From assembly GCA_001314865.1 (NCBI GenBank), contig LJZR01000012.1:62001-126000 (forward strand): 64,000 nucleotides of DNA, in the 5' to 3' direction. Of this stretch, positions 1-8,772 are shown piece by piece (positions within the stretch are counted from its first letter, which is position 1; each line of letters begins with the position of its first letter). The DNA comes from Phormidesmis priestleyi Ana (lineage in GTDB: Bacteria > Cyanobacteriota > Cyanobacteriia > Phormidesmidales > Phormidesmidaceae). Under the pieces are notes generated by a model. It saw nothing but the letters and a program-made list of their open reading frames with translations, was not told the origin of the DNA and ran no database searches. The translations under genes and the position numbers were made by a program.

Positions 1-496
1 CATAGTCTCGCTGTAGCACCTGCTGCCATAACTCACTCACACATAGGCAGCGATCGCTCTGATAAATCGACTTCTCCTGACAGTCTTGTAAATAAGGGCT
101 CTTAAACGCTTCAATATGATGCACCGTCCGCACAAAGTGCGAGAGCAGGCCCCGACGCTTTAAGATGGCTAACGCATTTGCACTCAAACAGTCTTGCGCA
201 TGATAAATGTCGTAGCCAGATTCTTCGTTTTTAGCTCGCTGTTCAAAAAACGCTTCAAAAAAGTCAACGAATTCACCAATCCGCTGTTTGATCAAATCAT
301 CTGTGCCCCCATAACAGGCTCTTGCAGGCACCGCACAAGTGCTAAACCCAACCGCCCGATGAAACCCCTGACCGTCTTTATCTAGCGCGAATACACACAC
401 CTCATGCCCTGCCTCAGTCAACGCCTGCGCCAGTTCTAGGGTATGCACAACACTCCCTCTGGGCCGCGTTGAATAGGTCAGAAGCGCTATCTTCAT
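1..496 (-). CDS. MSMEG_0565-family glycosyltransferase, N-terminal part (cut by window edge)
   Basis: The reading frame starts at an ATG at 496 and runs off the left edge, so about 165 N-terminal residues are visible. They begin MKIALLTYSTRPRGSVVHTL and show the Rossmann-like start of a GT-B glycosyltransferase, with the donor-fold loop PRGSVVHTLELAQALTEAGH; further on there is the stretch YDIYHAQDCLSAN. Presence at the end of the Nit1C operon points to the MSMEG_0565-type glycosyltransferase of that cluster. Its substrate is unknown. The 55-bp gap to the upstream AIR-synthase-like gene is made almost wholly of a 14-bp tandem repeat that also covers this start codon. Family by recall and context; catalytic half not visible. 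Confidence 0.85.
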   Translation of the reverse strand, partial: MKIALLTYSTRPRGSVVHTLELAQALTEAGHEVCVFALDKDGQGFHRAVGFSTCAVPARACYGGTDDLIKQRIGEFVDFFEAFFEQRAKNEESGYDIYHAQDCLSANALAILKRRGLLSHFVRTVHHIEAFKSPYLQDCQEKSIYQSDRCLCVSELWQQVLQRDY

Positions 497-560
497 CACC
501 GAATCTTCATCACCGAATCTTCATCACCGAACATTCACCACCGAATCTTTATCACCGATT
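491..560. repeat. 5 x 14-bp tandem repeat at a gene junction
   Basis: Five head-to-tail copies of a 14-bp unit (CTTCATCACCGAAT, with changes in the last three copies). The array covers the stop codon of the AIR-synthase-like gene, the whole intergenic gap and the start codon of the glycosyltransferase. Confidence 0.9.
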
Positions 561-1559
561 GCCAAAGCCGGTTAAAGGCTCTGATAAATTCCAGAATCGC
601 TGTTGCGCTTGGCCCAACTGAAATGAAACATTGGGCCCTGCGACAATCTCACCAATTTTCGCACAAACCAGCGCTTCAGGCGCAAATAACGCTTGTATGG
701 CCTCCATATTTTCAACCGGTGCGCTCAGCAAAAATCCATAGCTCGGAAAGCTCGTCAGCCATTTTTCCCAGTCCACAGCCTCGGGCTTGGGCACCTGATC
801 TAACTGTAGATTTGCCCCACAGCCAGAGGCTTCACACAGCATTAGCAAGGTTCCAGCGAGTCCACCCATGCTGATATCTTTAGCCACATGGCATAAGCCC
901 GACTGAGCCAGCACCGGTAACAGCGACAAATGCGATCGCAGCTCAGCCGGATTCGCGGTGGTTGCCGCATTCCAAAAAGGATACGCTTTGTAATAAGCGC
1001 CCTGCATGTTAATCACCATTATCAGCGCATCTCCAGGCGTCGCGGCAAAGCTCGTTAGCACCTGCTGCGATCGCCCCATCACCGCGACTGCCAGCCCGTC
1101 ATAGTCACTATCACAGTTGATATGACCACCCACAATCGGGACTCCATACGCCTTTGAGGCCGCCTGCATCCCCTCCCACACGGGCCGACTGCCCGCCACC
1201 GATTGGCTCCACAGGGCATTGACTACTGCGATCGCCGTTCCGCCCATCGCCGCAATATCCGATAGGTTCACCATCACCGCACACCACCCGGCAAACCACG
1301 GGTCTTGCGCCAACAGCTGCGGCCAAATGCCCTCTGCCGCGAGCAGCAAATAGCCCGATTCAGGATCATCTCCATTCGGAATCACCGCGCAGTCATCCCC
1401 TAGCCGAATCTGCGAACCATCGACGCCTTGCACCGTCTGCCCCAGCGTTTTTGCTGCCGCTTGAATATCTAACTTACGCAAAATACTCTCGGACAATTGC
1501 AGCGCTGCAATCAAGTCCGCCAAAGTTTGTGAATCACTCGCCACAGCTGACCTATGCAA
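552..1559 (-). CDS. Sll0787-family AIR-synthase-like protein (Nit1C cluster)
   Basis: This 335-residue protein resembles the PurM/ThiL/HypE (AIR synthase) fold: RLGDDCAVI near residue 52 is the N-terminal Gly-Asp-Asp nucleotide motif, VNLSDIAAMGG near 97-107 is the family signature, and DISMGGLAGTL near 228 is the conserved C-terminal motif. The family is fixed in Nit1C clusters next to the acetyltransferase and radical SAM genes. The exact ATP-dependent reaction is not known. It overlaps the upstream acetyltransferase gene by 8 bp, so the two are probably translationally coupled. Family assignment is firm; function is inferred only at the level of fold. Confidence 0.9.
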   Translation of the reverse strand: MHRSAVASDSQTLADLIAALQLSESILRKLDIQAAAKTLGQTVQGVDGSQIRLGDDCAVIPNGDDPESGYLLLAAEGIWPQLLAQDPWFAGWCAVMVNLSDIAAMGGTAIAVVNALWSQSVAGSRPVWEGMQAASKAYGVPIVGGHINCDSDYDGLAVAVMGRSQQVLTSFAATPGDALIMVINMQGAYYKAYPFWNAATTANPAELRSHLSLLPVLAQSGLCHVAKDISMGGLAGTLLMLCEASGCGANLQLDQVPKPEAVDWEKWLTSFPSYGFLLSAPVENMEAIQALFAPEALVCAKIGEIVAGPNVSFQLGQAQQRFWNLSEPLTGFGNR

Positions 1560-2064
1560 CTTGTAAAAGGGGTAAAGACGGGCGGTGCTGATCGCTCGCC
1601 GGATAGTAGTCCAAATCGGCCTGCATAAGATGGTGAGGGCGGGCCATAATCTCTATTTCCTTCAGGCTATCCCAATGCAACCGGCTAAAAAATCGTACGT
1701 TTTGCAGCTGAACGGTGGCCAAAAAGCGATCACACCCCCAGGTGTTTGCACTCGTCACCGCTTTTTGAATCAGCCCTTTACCAATTCGACCCACCCGCCG
1801 AAAGTCAGGATGGACACCCAATCGACCGCCATACCACAGCCGATTTTCCGACTCATAAATTCTCACCACGCCAACCACTCTATCGGCCTGATTTTCTTCA
1901 TGGGCGATCGCCACAATCGGATAGGCACCGTCATCAATCGCATCTCTGTCGCTTTGTTCAAACAGCCCCTGCTCTTCACAAAAAATCTGTCGTCGCAGCT
2001 CAAAATACGCCTCTATTTCAGCCCCGGACAGGGCCAGTTGAAAGCTATAGGTTCGCTTAGCCAT
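1552..2064 (-). CDS. MSMEG_0567/Sll0786-family GNAT N-acetyltransferase
   Basis: 170 residues with a GNAT fold. YFELRRQIFCEEQGLF near 20-35 resembles the substrate-side segment of acyl-homoserine-lactone-synthase-like GNATs, VVGVVRIY near 63 is strand beta4, and GRLGVHPDFRRVGRIGKGL near 80-98 is the acetyl-CoA pyrophosphate-binding loop. These proteins are annotated as nitrogen-starvation acetyltransferases of the Nit1C cluster; the acceptor is unknown. It lies 98 bp after the radical SAM gene and its end overlaps the AIR-synthase-like start. The start is the ATG giving MAKRTYSF. Confidence 0.9.
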   Translation of the reverse strand: MAKRTYSFQLALSGAEIEAYFELRRQIFCEEQGLFEQSDRDAIDDGAYPIVAIAHEENQADRVVGVVRIYESENRLWYGGRLGVHPDFRRVGRIGKGLIQKAVTSANTWGCDRFLATVQLQNVRFFSRLHWDSLKEIEIMARPHHLMQADLDYYPASDQHRPSLPLLQVA

Positions 2065-2162
2065 TGCTTGGGTTCACTCCTGACATGCTTAAGTTCAAAT
2101 AGTTAGGTTTTTAGATTTTCAATTCTTTCGCGAGGCTGTCTTTAGGCTTTATCAGGACTCTC

Positions 2163-3302
2163 TCAATTTTCAAAACTCGAAAGCGCCGAGCAGGCCCCAC
2201 ACTTGGCACAGCCTGCCTTCATCTCGCTAGAGCGTAAATTTGCCTGCTTCAACAATCTGCCAACCGCCTGATAAATCTCAGACATAAACTCACTACTCGG
2301 CGGCTGAGCCTGCGCTAGTGGCGTCCCAACAATCGGCACAAACGGCACCACAAAAGGATACACACCCACTTCAATCAACTGTTCGCTCACAGCCAGCAAA
2401 GTCTCTTGAGTATCGCCTAACCCCGCAAGCAAGTAAGTGCTCACCTGCCCCCGACCAAATACCTTGACCGCTGCCGCAAACGCCTCAAAGTAATAGCTCA
2501 CTGGCACCCTCGCCTTACCCGGCATAATTCTCTGACGAACCGCCGGATCAGCCGCTTCTAAATGCATTCCCAAGCTGTCGATGCCTGCCGATCGCATCCG
2601 CTCAAACCAGCGAAAGTCATCCGGCGGCTCGCACTGCGCTTGAATAGGCAAATTTACCCGAGCACGAATCGCCTGAGCACAGTCGGTTAAATAGGCCGCC
2701 CCTCGATCTGTTGTATTGGGCGTGCCTGTGGTCATAATCATATGTTCTACACCATCTAGCCTGACGGCAGCGGCGGCGACTTCGGCAAGCTGCTGCGGCG
2801 TTTTTTGGGCGATGGTGCGATCGCCCGCTAATGACTCACCAATCGCGCAGAACTGACAGGCCGTTTTGCGATTCTCATAGCGGATACAGGTTTGCAAAAC
2901 CGTTGTGGCCAACACATTGTTACTGTGCAGCAGCGCAATTTTAGAATAGGGAATGCCGTCAGCTGTTTGCAGGGCGTAAAATTTTGGCTGATGAGGAAAG
3001 GCAAGCAGGCTAATGACCTTGTTGTTTCTCGTCAGGTAGGACTGACCGGTTGTGCGATCGCAATCTACCCCATAAGGCGAAGTCACCGCCTTATCGGTAT
3101 ATACCGGCACCATGACCGTGGTCTCACCAATCGTCACCGCCTTATGGTCTGATGGGCCTGCACCGCCCTTGCGACCCGATGCACCCGCTTCACCCGAGCG
3201 CAAGTTAAGTCCCTGGGTTTGCAGGTCAATAATCACCTGCTGAAGGTTGAACGGTTCAGTCACAAATCTTTCCGCAGGGGCAGTAGAGACGGAATTAGGC
3301 AT
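2163..3302 (-). CDS. MSMEG_0568-family radical SAM protein
   Basis: 379 residues. The [4Fe-4S] ligands are probably C139, C149 and C152 (C-x9-C-x2-C in [14 protein letters not shown]), which is wider than the usual Cx3Cx2C spacing. A TIM-barrel-like region follows with the glycine-rich strand [14 protein letters not shown] near 188-201. The C-terminus has a second Cys group (GCAKCGACS, residues 364-372) that could hold an auxiliary cluster. The gene is embedded in the Nit1C operon, and its ATG overlaps the nitrilase stop by 8 bp, which implies coupled translation. The substrate is unknown; in this cluster it may act on a nitrile or cyano compound, which is inference. Confidence 0.9.
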   Translation of the reverse strand: MPNSVSTAPAERFVTEPFNLQQVIIDLQTQGLNLRSGEAGASGRKGGAGPSDHKAVTIGETTVMVPVYTDKAVTSPYGVDCDRTTGQSYLTRNNKVISLLAFPHQPKFYALQTADGIPYSKIALLHSNNVLATTVLQTCIRYENRKTACQFCAIGESLAGDRTIAQKTPQQLAEVAAAAVRLDGVEHMIMTTGTPNTTDRGAAYLTDCAQAIRARVNLPIQAQCEPPDDFRWFERMRSAGIDSLGMHLEAADPAVRQRIMPGKARVPVSYYFEAFAAAVKVFGRGQVSTYLLAGLGDTQETLLAVSEQLIEVGVYPFVVPFVPIVGTPLAQAQPPSSEFMSEIYQAVGRLLKQANLRSSEMKAGCAKCGACSALSSFEN

Positions 3303-4440
3303 AGGTCTGCGTGGGCGTATTTAGAGGAGGAATAAACGGCTCTGATGAAGCCACAGAAGTATCTTCATCACTAAAGGAAGATGATGGAGATGATGAGGAT
3401 GATGGAGATGATGAGGATGAGGATGGAAATAATGAGGATGAGGATGGAATTTTGGCACTATTTGAAGAAACAAAATCAGAGGAGATAACAGAAGCAACGC
3501 CTGAATCAACCCCTGGATCAACCACCGAGTAAGGAGATTGTTTGAGCTTGAGCTGCAACAAGTCAGGACGGGCATAGTGGCCAACCGAGTCCATCATGCG
3601 TTTGCGCTTGGTGATAAGAGAAAAGTCTAGGGTTGCGATCGCCATCCCCTCTCCCGACCTAATCGGCTCACATAAATGCACGCCTTCTGGGCTAATAATG
3701 GCCGTATAACAGCCCCCACGCAGCACTTTTTGAAGCGCTTCATTCGGTGCAATCATCGCGATCTGCTCAGGCGTTAGCCAACCAGTAGAATTCACCACAA
3801 AGCAACCCGACTCCAGCGCATGATGCCGCATCGTCACCTCAGTTTGCTCACCAAAAATATCTCCCACCATCGAGCCTGGAAACTGCCCGCAGTGAATTTG
3901 TTCATGCGCGGCCATTAGGCTGTAGCGCGCCAACGGATTGTAGTGCTCCCAGCAGGCCAGCGCTCCGACCCGTCCGACCGCCGTTTCACACACTTGTAGC
4001 CCAGAGCCATCACCTTGGCCCCAAACCATTCGCTCATGGTAAGTTGGCGTCAGCTTGCGCCGCTTTAGCAAGCACTCTCCAGTCGCATCAAAAATCAGCT
4101 GAGCGTTATAAAGTGACCCCTTATCTCGCTCATTGACACCCAACACGATGACCATTTGGTGTTTCCTAGCTGCATGGCTCACCGCCTCAGTCACTGGCCC
4201 AGGGATTTCTACCGCCTCTTCATACAGTTGCATATGCGCCTTACCCATTAGCACAGGCGGCAGCACGAAAGAAAAATAGGGATAGTAAGGAACAAATGTC
4301 TCCGGAAAAACAATCAGCTGTACACCTTCTTTCGCCGCATCCTCAATAGCGTTCAGCACTTTTTCCATAGTGCCCGACTGACTGTGCAGCACCGGAGAGA
4401 GCTGCACAGCCGCCGCTTTAACGGTTTGCGAATAATCCAT
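3295..4440 (-). CDS. Nit6803-type nitrilase with Ser-rich C-terminal tail
   Basis: 381-residue nitrilase of the carbon-nitrogen hydrolase superfamily, converting nitriles to carboxylic acid and ammonia. The catalytic triad is visible: E47 ([13 protein letters not shown]), K129 ([12 protein letters not shown]) and C163 ([11 protein letters not shown]), each six positions before the E53/K135/C169 of the Synechocystis enzyme as I recall them. The catalytic core ends near residue 310. It is followed by a tail of about 65 residues with long Ser/Pro runs (about 340-360) that the core family lacks. In the DNA the tail is a TCATC-type low-complexity tract at about 3350-3460. It is the second gene of the NtcA-controlled operon, 38 bp after the Sll0783-type gene. 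Confidence 0.93.
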   Translation of the reverse strand: MDYSQTVKAAAVQLSPVLHSQSGTMEKVLNAIEDAAKEGVQLIVFPETFVPYYPYFSFVLPPVLMGKAHMQLYEEAVEIPGPVTEAVSHAARKHQMVIVLGVNERDKGSLYNAQLIFDATGECLLKRRKLTPTYHERMVWGQGDGSGLQVCETAVGRVGALACWEHYNPLARYSLMAAHEQIHCGQFPGSMVGDIFGEQTEVTMRHHALESGCFVVNSTGWLTPEQIAMIAPNEALQKVLRGGCYTAIISPEGVHLCEPIRSGEGMAIATLDFSLITKRKRMMDSVGHYARPDLLQLKLKQSPYSVVDPGVDSGVASVISSDFVSSNSAKIPSSSSLFPSSSSSSPSSSSSPSSSFSDEDTSVASSEPFIPPLNTPTQTYA

Positions 4441-4446
4441 ACCAAT

Positions 4447-4494
4447 CTACATCGTCCAAGTACTACATCGTCCAAGTACTACATTGTCCAAGTA
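4447..4494. repeat. 3 x 16-bp tandem repeat
   Basis: Three copies of CTACATCGTCCAAGTA, the third with one change. The array fills the gap between the nitrilase start and the stop of the Sll0783-type gene and encodes the latter's last residues (DTWTM). Confidence 0.9.
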
Positions 4495-4961
4495 TCCAAA
4501 ATGAACGCGCCTTCTTTGCGATGCATGAGGACGATATCCATCACATCTAGCGGATTAATCGGGGTAATGCCTGGAATTAAAGAAGGCTCACCATGACCGT
4601 ACAGAGCCTGTAGCGCAAACCGACAGGCATACACTTTTCCACCATCTGCAATAATCTTTTCGACGCGATTGTTCATGGCCATGTGACCTGGGAAAGCCTC
4701 ATCACCCAGCTTAGGAAAACCGCGCTGTACGCCCAGCGTAACCCCTGGCCCATACAGCAGCACAGAGGTGTCAAACCCTTTACTAATAAGGCGGCTCACC
4801 TGCAAGAGATTCACTAAGCCAATGGAGCCTTCAAAAGCAACCGTGTGAAAGGTTACCAACGCCTTTTCACCGGGTTCTGCCTTAACATCAGGAAACACTT
4901 TCTCTTCGTAATCTACAAAAAAGTCACCAGTCTGGTGCGCGGGGGTGGTTACAGCAGGCAT
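4479..4961 (-). CDS. MSMEG_0572/Sll0783-family nitrogen-starvation protein
   Basis: First gene of the Nit1C operon, 160 residues from the ATG at 4961 ([20 protein letters not shown]). The fold looks DsrE/peroxiredoxin-like: [20 protein letters not shown], then [20 protein letters not shown] and a late Cys in [13 protein letters not shown]. The Synechocystis homologue Sll0783 is strongly induced by nitrogen starvation and linked to polyhydroxybutyrate accumulation. An upstream in-frame ATG at 4991 would add ten residues, but the NtcA-type -10 hexamer (4992-4997) directly abuts it. The transcript should therefore begin inside that extension, and a GGGAG sequence 11 bp before 4961 supports the shorter start. 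Confidence 0.88.
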   Translation of the reverse strand: MPAVTTPAHQTGDFFVDYEEKVFPDVKAEPGEKALVTFHTVAFEGSIGLVNLLQVSRLISKGFDTSVLLYGPGVTLGVQRGFPKLGDEAFPGHMAMNNRVEKIIADGGKVYACRFALQALYGHGEPSLIPGITPINPLDVMDIVLMHRKEGAFILDTWTM

Positions 4962-4991
4962 ATTTTTTTTGACTCCCAAATATCTGCCCAT

Positions 4992-5033
4992 AGCCTAAAA
5001 GGTCTGAGGGTCTCTCCCGGTAGCTATTGCTAC
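4992..5033 (-). promoter_or_regulatory. NtcA-activated promoter of the Nit1C operon
   Basis: Read on the minus strand: GTAGCAATAGCTAC (GTA-N8-TAC, 5033-5020), 22 bp, then TAGGCT (TA-N3-T, 4997-4992). This is the class II NtcA promoter layout, with the site replacing a -35 box. The predicted transcript start, 6-7 bp after the -10, falls near 4985, upstream of the preferred start codon at 4961. The downstream genes are nitrogen-starvation genes in Synechocystis, which fits. Confidence 0.8.
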
Positions 5034-5205
5034 AAAGAGAGAAAACCTGATAGTAGTGACAGGAGAAACGCACTTAATCACAGACAGGAAGGGAAACTTA
5101 TAGGCCACCACCTGCACAAGTAGACAGGTGAATTCAGCAAAAAGCAGTAAAAACCGGTATCGCTCAGGCAATGGGCCTGTCGATAGGCAGAGACTGCTGC
5201 ATTTA

Positions 5206-5247
5206 GTAACCCTTGATACAGGGCACTTTCGTTTCACTTTCTATGTT
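5206..5247 (+). promoter_or_regulatory. NtcA-type promoter for the divergent flavin monooxygenase
   Basis: GTAACCCTTGATAC (GTA-N8-TAC, 5206-5219), 22 bp, then TATGTT (TA-N3-T, 5242-5247), pointing toward the plus-strand gene at 5454. Its spacing is identical to that of the opposite promoter. The predicted transcript would have a leader of about 200 nt. That leader consists largely of imperfect repeats of GGGTTCTCTT and GAGTTTTCTGCTA and contains a 48-codon ORF (5263-5409) of doubtful status. Confidence 0.7.
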
Positions 5248-5453
5248 TAAAGGCATGACGCTATGGCGTTATTAGGACTACTGCATTCTGTCGGGTTCTC
5301 TTTGTTGGGTTCTCTTAATGTCGAGGTTTCTTCTGCTGAGTTTTCTGCTATTGAGTTTTCTGCTACCGGGTTCTCTTTAGCTAGATTTCCTCTGCGGGCG
5401 TTTAGTTAGGCATTGTTGAGATATTTTTAGGCATTTTCTTTTTAGGCATTTTC

Positions 5454-6809
5454 ATGGATCGCTCACATTTTCCTGTTGTTATTATTGGCGGTGGTCAGGC
5501 AGGTTTATCGGTGAGCTATTGCCTAAAACAACGAGACATTGCGCATATCATTTTTGAAAAGCACTTCATCGCCCATTCTTGGCAGACCAAACGGTGGGAT
5601 TCTTTTTGTTTAGTAACGCCCAATTGGCAATGTGCGCTACCCGGTTACCCCTACGCTGAGGCTGATCCTCATGGGTTTATGGGGCGAGACCAAATTGTTC
5701 AATATGTTCAAAATTACGCACAAGCTTTTGACCCCAACATCAAAGAAGGGGTTGTTGTTTATAACGTTCAAAAGAACATCCCAAATGGCAGTCAAAATGG
5801 CAATCAAAAAACAGGCCGAAAGACAAATCGCGGCGACAATCAGTGCTTTCACATCAAAACTTCGATAGGAGACTACACCGCTGATCAGGTGGTCGTTGCC
5901 ACGGGCGGCTACCATCGGCCTAAAATTCCGAGAATAGGCGATCGCCTTCCCTCACGCATTTTACAGCTCCATTCTTCAGAGTATAAAAATCCTGAGTCGC
6001 TGCCTGACCAAGGCGTGCTGGTCATTGGCACCGGGCAGTCGGGCTGCCAAATTGCTGAAGACTTGCATATTGCGGGTAAGCAAGTGCATTTATGTGTAGG
6101 GGGGGCTCCGCGATCGCCCCGCGCATATCGCGGCAAAGACGTCGTAGACTGGCTACATGAATTAGGCTACTACAACATCCCCATTGACGAGCATCCCCAA
6201 AAAGAAACAGTACGAACTAAAACGAACCACTATGTCACTGGCAGAGGCGGTGGCAGAGAGATAGACTTACGACAATTTGCCACCGAAGGGATGAAGCTGT
6301 ACGGCAAACTAGCGCATATTGAAGGTGAGCAGCTAACCTTAAAAAATGACCTGAAACACAATCTTGATCAGGCAGACAATGTAGCTGAAAGCATTAAGCG
6401 CACAATTGATAAATATATTGAAGAAAACAATATTCAAGCGCCCACTGAGCCGTCCTACAAACCGGTTTGGGAGCCCACAGAAATTGCCCAATCAATCAAT
6501 CTTCAGGCGGCTAATATCGGCACTGTGATTTGGGCAACAGGCTACCATATGGACTTTAGCTGGATAGATGTTCCCGCCTTTGATGGCAAAGGCTATCCGG
6601 GTCATCAGCGCGGCGTCACAACCGCCAAGGGACTTTACTTTATTGGGTTGCCCTGGCTTTACACCTGGGGGTCAGGTCGGTTTTCAGGCGTTGCCCAAGA
6701 TGCTGAGTATTTGGCCAACCGCATTGCGCTTCAGCATACTGTTGATCAGCATGACAACTCTCCTTTACTAACGATGCAGTTTGTTAATGAATTCGCACTC
6801 GGTTCTTAA
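5454..6809 (+). CDS. MSMEG_0569-family flavin-dependent monooxygenase
   Basis: 451-residue FAD/NAD(P)H-dependent monooxygenase-like protein. The FAD dinucleotide-binding motif is VVIIGGGQAGLSVSYCL (residues 8-24), and the second GxGxxG for NADPH is VLVIGTGQSGCQIAED (near 189-204). VVATGGYHRP (near 148) and VIWATGYHMDFSW (near 364) are the typical ATG motifs of the flavin-containing monooxygenase group. It is the seventh gene of Nit1C, transcribed divergently from the other six. In related bacteria this cluster supports growth on cyanide as a nitrogen source. The oxidised substrate here is not known. Confidence 0.92.
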   Translation: MDRSHFPVVIIGGGQAGLSVSYCLKQRDIAHIIFEKHFIAHSWQTKRWDSFCLVTPNWQCALPGYPYAEADPHGFMGRDQIVQYVQNYAQAFDPNIKEGVVVYNVQKNIPNGSQNGNQKTGRKTNRGDNQCFHIKTSIGDYTADQVVVATGGYHRPKIPRIGDRLPSRILQLHSSEYKNPESLPDQGVLVIGTGQSGCQIAEDLHIAGKQVHLCVGGAPRSPRAYRGKDVVDWLHELGYYNIPIDEHPQKETVRTKTNHYVTGRGGGREIDLRQFATEGMKLYGKLAHIEGEQLTLKNDLKHNLDQADNVAESIKRTIDKYIEENNIQAPTEPSYKPVWEPTEIAQSINLQAANIGTVIWATGYHMDFSWIDVPAFDGKGYPGHQRGVTTAKGLYFIGLPWLYTWGSGRFSGVAQDAEYLANRIALQHTVDQHDNSPLLTMQFVNEFALGS

Positions 6810-7256
6810 TTGCGCTCTAGTTCAACCCACTTCGCACTCGGTTCATAAGCAGCGACACTCTCTAGCACCTCATCAATCAGAAGGCTCGTCAATCAGGGGC
6901 GTCTATCGAAACCATAGATTTTTGCTTAGATAGGTAAACCGCTTGTGGTATAGTTGCAACAAAAAGGTTCAAAGCGCTATTCATCAAGCCTTTGAAGGCT
7001 TCTATGCTAGGTAATTTCATGTTCAATGCTCTGTTGCAACCCATCTCTACTGCCAGTCCCCCTTAAGGGTCGGCTGGTACGTATCGCTACAACCGATCGG
7101 TTGCACCTACAGATCTACTACAGATAATTTCATTTTTTCGCTTTACTTTTTTCACTTTTTTCACTTTCAAGTCTTACATTTGCCCGCATAGCCACCTCAA
7201 ATCTTATCTTTGGGGTAAAACAGTTCGTGCGGGTTAAAAGCATACAGGAGGTTCCA
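6810..7256. other. Intergenic region, no gene seen
   Basis: No convincing ORF. It holds a 15-bp duplication of CTTCGCACTCGGTTC (one copy in the end of the monooxygenase gene, the second just downstream), a small hairpin AAGCCTTTGAAGGCTT near 6988 and a lone GTA-N8-TAC match at 7077-7090 without a well-placed -10. AGGAGG at 7246-7251 is the ribosome-binding site that sets the start of the following gene. Confidence 0.6.
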
Positions 7257-8765
7257 TTGAAAGCAGTCCAAGGCATTCGTGCGGCAAAACTCAGGCGAGA
7301 GTGGCTGGCAAATCCTAAAGCCGATATCCTGGCAGGAGCCGTAGTGGGGTTAGCCCTCATTCCCGAAGCGATCGCCTTTTCTATCATTGCCGGGGTCGAT
7401 CCTAAAGTGGGGCTATATGCCTCCTTTATTATTGCTGTGACCACGGCGTTTTTGGGCGGGCGACCAGGATCTATCTCGGCGGCTACAGGGGCGATGGCCC
7501 TGCTGATGATTGACCTAGTGAAAGACTGGGGGCTGGAATATCTCCTGGTGGCCACCTTTCTCACGGGTATTTTCCAGGTGATTTTTGGCGTTTTAAAGTT
7601 GGGTCGCCAAATGCGTTATGTGCCCCGAGCTGTGATGGTCGGCTACATTAATGCCCTCGCGGTGCTGATTTTTCTAGCCCAGCTGCCCCAACTCACCAAC
7701 GTGCCATTGACGGTTTACCCCATTGTCGCACTCTCGTTAGGCATCATTTACCTGCTGCCCCGGCTAACCAAAGCAGTGCCCTCTCCGCTGGTGGCCCTGT
7801 TTGTAATGACCATTGCCTCTATTAGCTTAGGGCTAGAGGTGCCCACCGTGGGGGATATGGGCGAGTTGCCCACTGCCCTGCCCGCCTTTGCGCTGCCCCA
7901 GGTGCCCCTGAATTTGGAAACTCTGCGCATTGTTCTGCCCTATTCGCTAACCATGGCCTTGGTGGGTCTGCTGGCCTCCTTTTTAACTGCCTCTTTGGTA
8001 GATGAACTCACCGACACCACCAGTGATAAGAATCGGGAAGCCAAAGGGCAAGGCATTGCCAACATCATTACCAGCTTTTTTGGCGGCATGGCGGGCTGTG
8101 GCATGATTGGCCAGTCGGTGATTAATGTGCAGTCTGGCGGTCGAGGGCGTTTATCTACTCTCTCGGCGGGCATTTTCTTGCTGTTTGCCATTTTGGCCCT
8201 GAGCGGTTGGGTACAACAAATGCCCATGGCGACCCTAGTAGCAGTGATGATTATGGTCTCCATTGGCACTTTCCGTTGGGCCTCGTTTCGAGATATGGCA
8301 AAAATTCCCCGCAGTGAAACGGCGGTGATGCTCACCACCATGCTAGTGACCATTTTTAGCCGCAACTTTGCCCTGGGGGTGGCGACGGGCATCGTCATGA
8401 GTACGGTGTTCTTTTCTCGCAAGATTGCCCAGTTGGTGTTTGTTGATAAGGTGCTTGGCGACAATGACAGCCATCGGGTTTATAGCGTGTCAGGACATAT
8501 TTTCTTTGTGTCTATTGACGAGTTTTTAGACGCCTTTAATTTTGAAGAGTTTGTAGATCGGGTCACCCTGGATTTGACCCATGCTCACCTGTGGGATCAA
8601 GGCGCAATCGTCGCGCTAGACAAAGTGGTGAATAAGTTCCGCCGCAGTGGGGCCGAAGTAGAAGTGGTGGGATTAAACCAAGCCAGCGCCACCCTGGTGG
8701 AAAAATTAGCTGTCCATAGCCATCCGGATCAGTTACCTCAACAGCCCATTATTTCTGAGAGCTAG
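7257..8765 (+). CDS. SulP-family inorganic anion transporter
   Basis: About 502 residues from a TTG start at 7257, chosen because AGGAGG ends 5-6 bp before it; an in-frame GTG at 7227 has no such site. The product is a polytopic membrane protein with the SLC26/SulP core: [20 protein letters not shown] (TM1), [30 protein letters not shown] (TM3), [11 protein letters not shown] and [20 protein letters not shown] short STAS domain (about 415-500, [20 protein letters not shown] and [15 protein letters not shown]) closes it. Members carry bicarbonate or sulfate. Bicarbonate is possible in a cyanobacterium, but the substrate cannot be told from sequence. The universal stress gene follows after 7 bp. 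Confidence 0.9.
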   Translation: MKAVQGIRAAKLRREWLANPKADILAGAVVGLALIPEAIAFSIIAGVDPKVGLYASFIIAVTTAFLGGRPGSISAATGAMALLMIDLVKDWGLEYLLVATFLTGIFQVIFGVLKLGRQMRYVPRAVMVGYINALAVLIFLAQLPQLTNVPLTVYPIVALSLGIIYLLPRLTKAVPSPLVALFVMTIASISLGLEVPTVGDMGELPTALPAFALPQVPLNLETLRIVLPYSLTMALVGLLASFLTASLVDELTDTTSDKNREAKGQGIANIITSFFGGMAGCGMIGQSVINVQSGGRGRLSTLSAGIFLLFAILALSGWVQQMPMATLVAVMIMVSIGTFRWASFRDMAKIPRSETAVMLTTMLVTIFSRNFALGVATGIVMSTVFFSRKIAQLVFVDKVLGDNDSHRVYSVSGHIFFVSIDEFLDAFNFEEFVDRVTLDLTHAHLWDQGAIVALDKVVNKFRRSGAEVEVVGLNQASATLVEKLAVHSHPDQLPQQPIISES

Positions 8766-8772
8766 GCTAACC

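Noticed and set aside
1585..2106. 173-codon ORF antisense to the acetyltransferase
   Set aside because: Overlaps a clear GNAT gene and has no recognisable features.
3311..3532. Plus-strand acidic ORF antisense to the nitrilase tail
   Set aside because: It is the mirror of the Ser-rich low-complexity tract, with no start signal.
7077..7090. GTA-N8-TAC match before the SulP gene as an NtcA site
   Set aside because: No TA-N3-T hexamer lies 20-24 bp downstream, and such matches are expected by chance several times in 64 kb.
7940..8464. 174-codon ORF antisense to the SulP transporter
   Set aside because: Shadow frame in a GC-rich membrane-protein gene; no domain.
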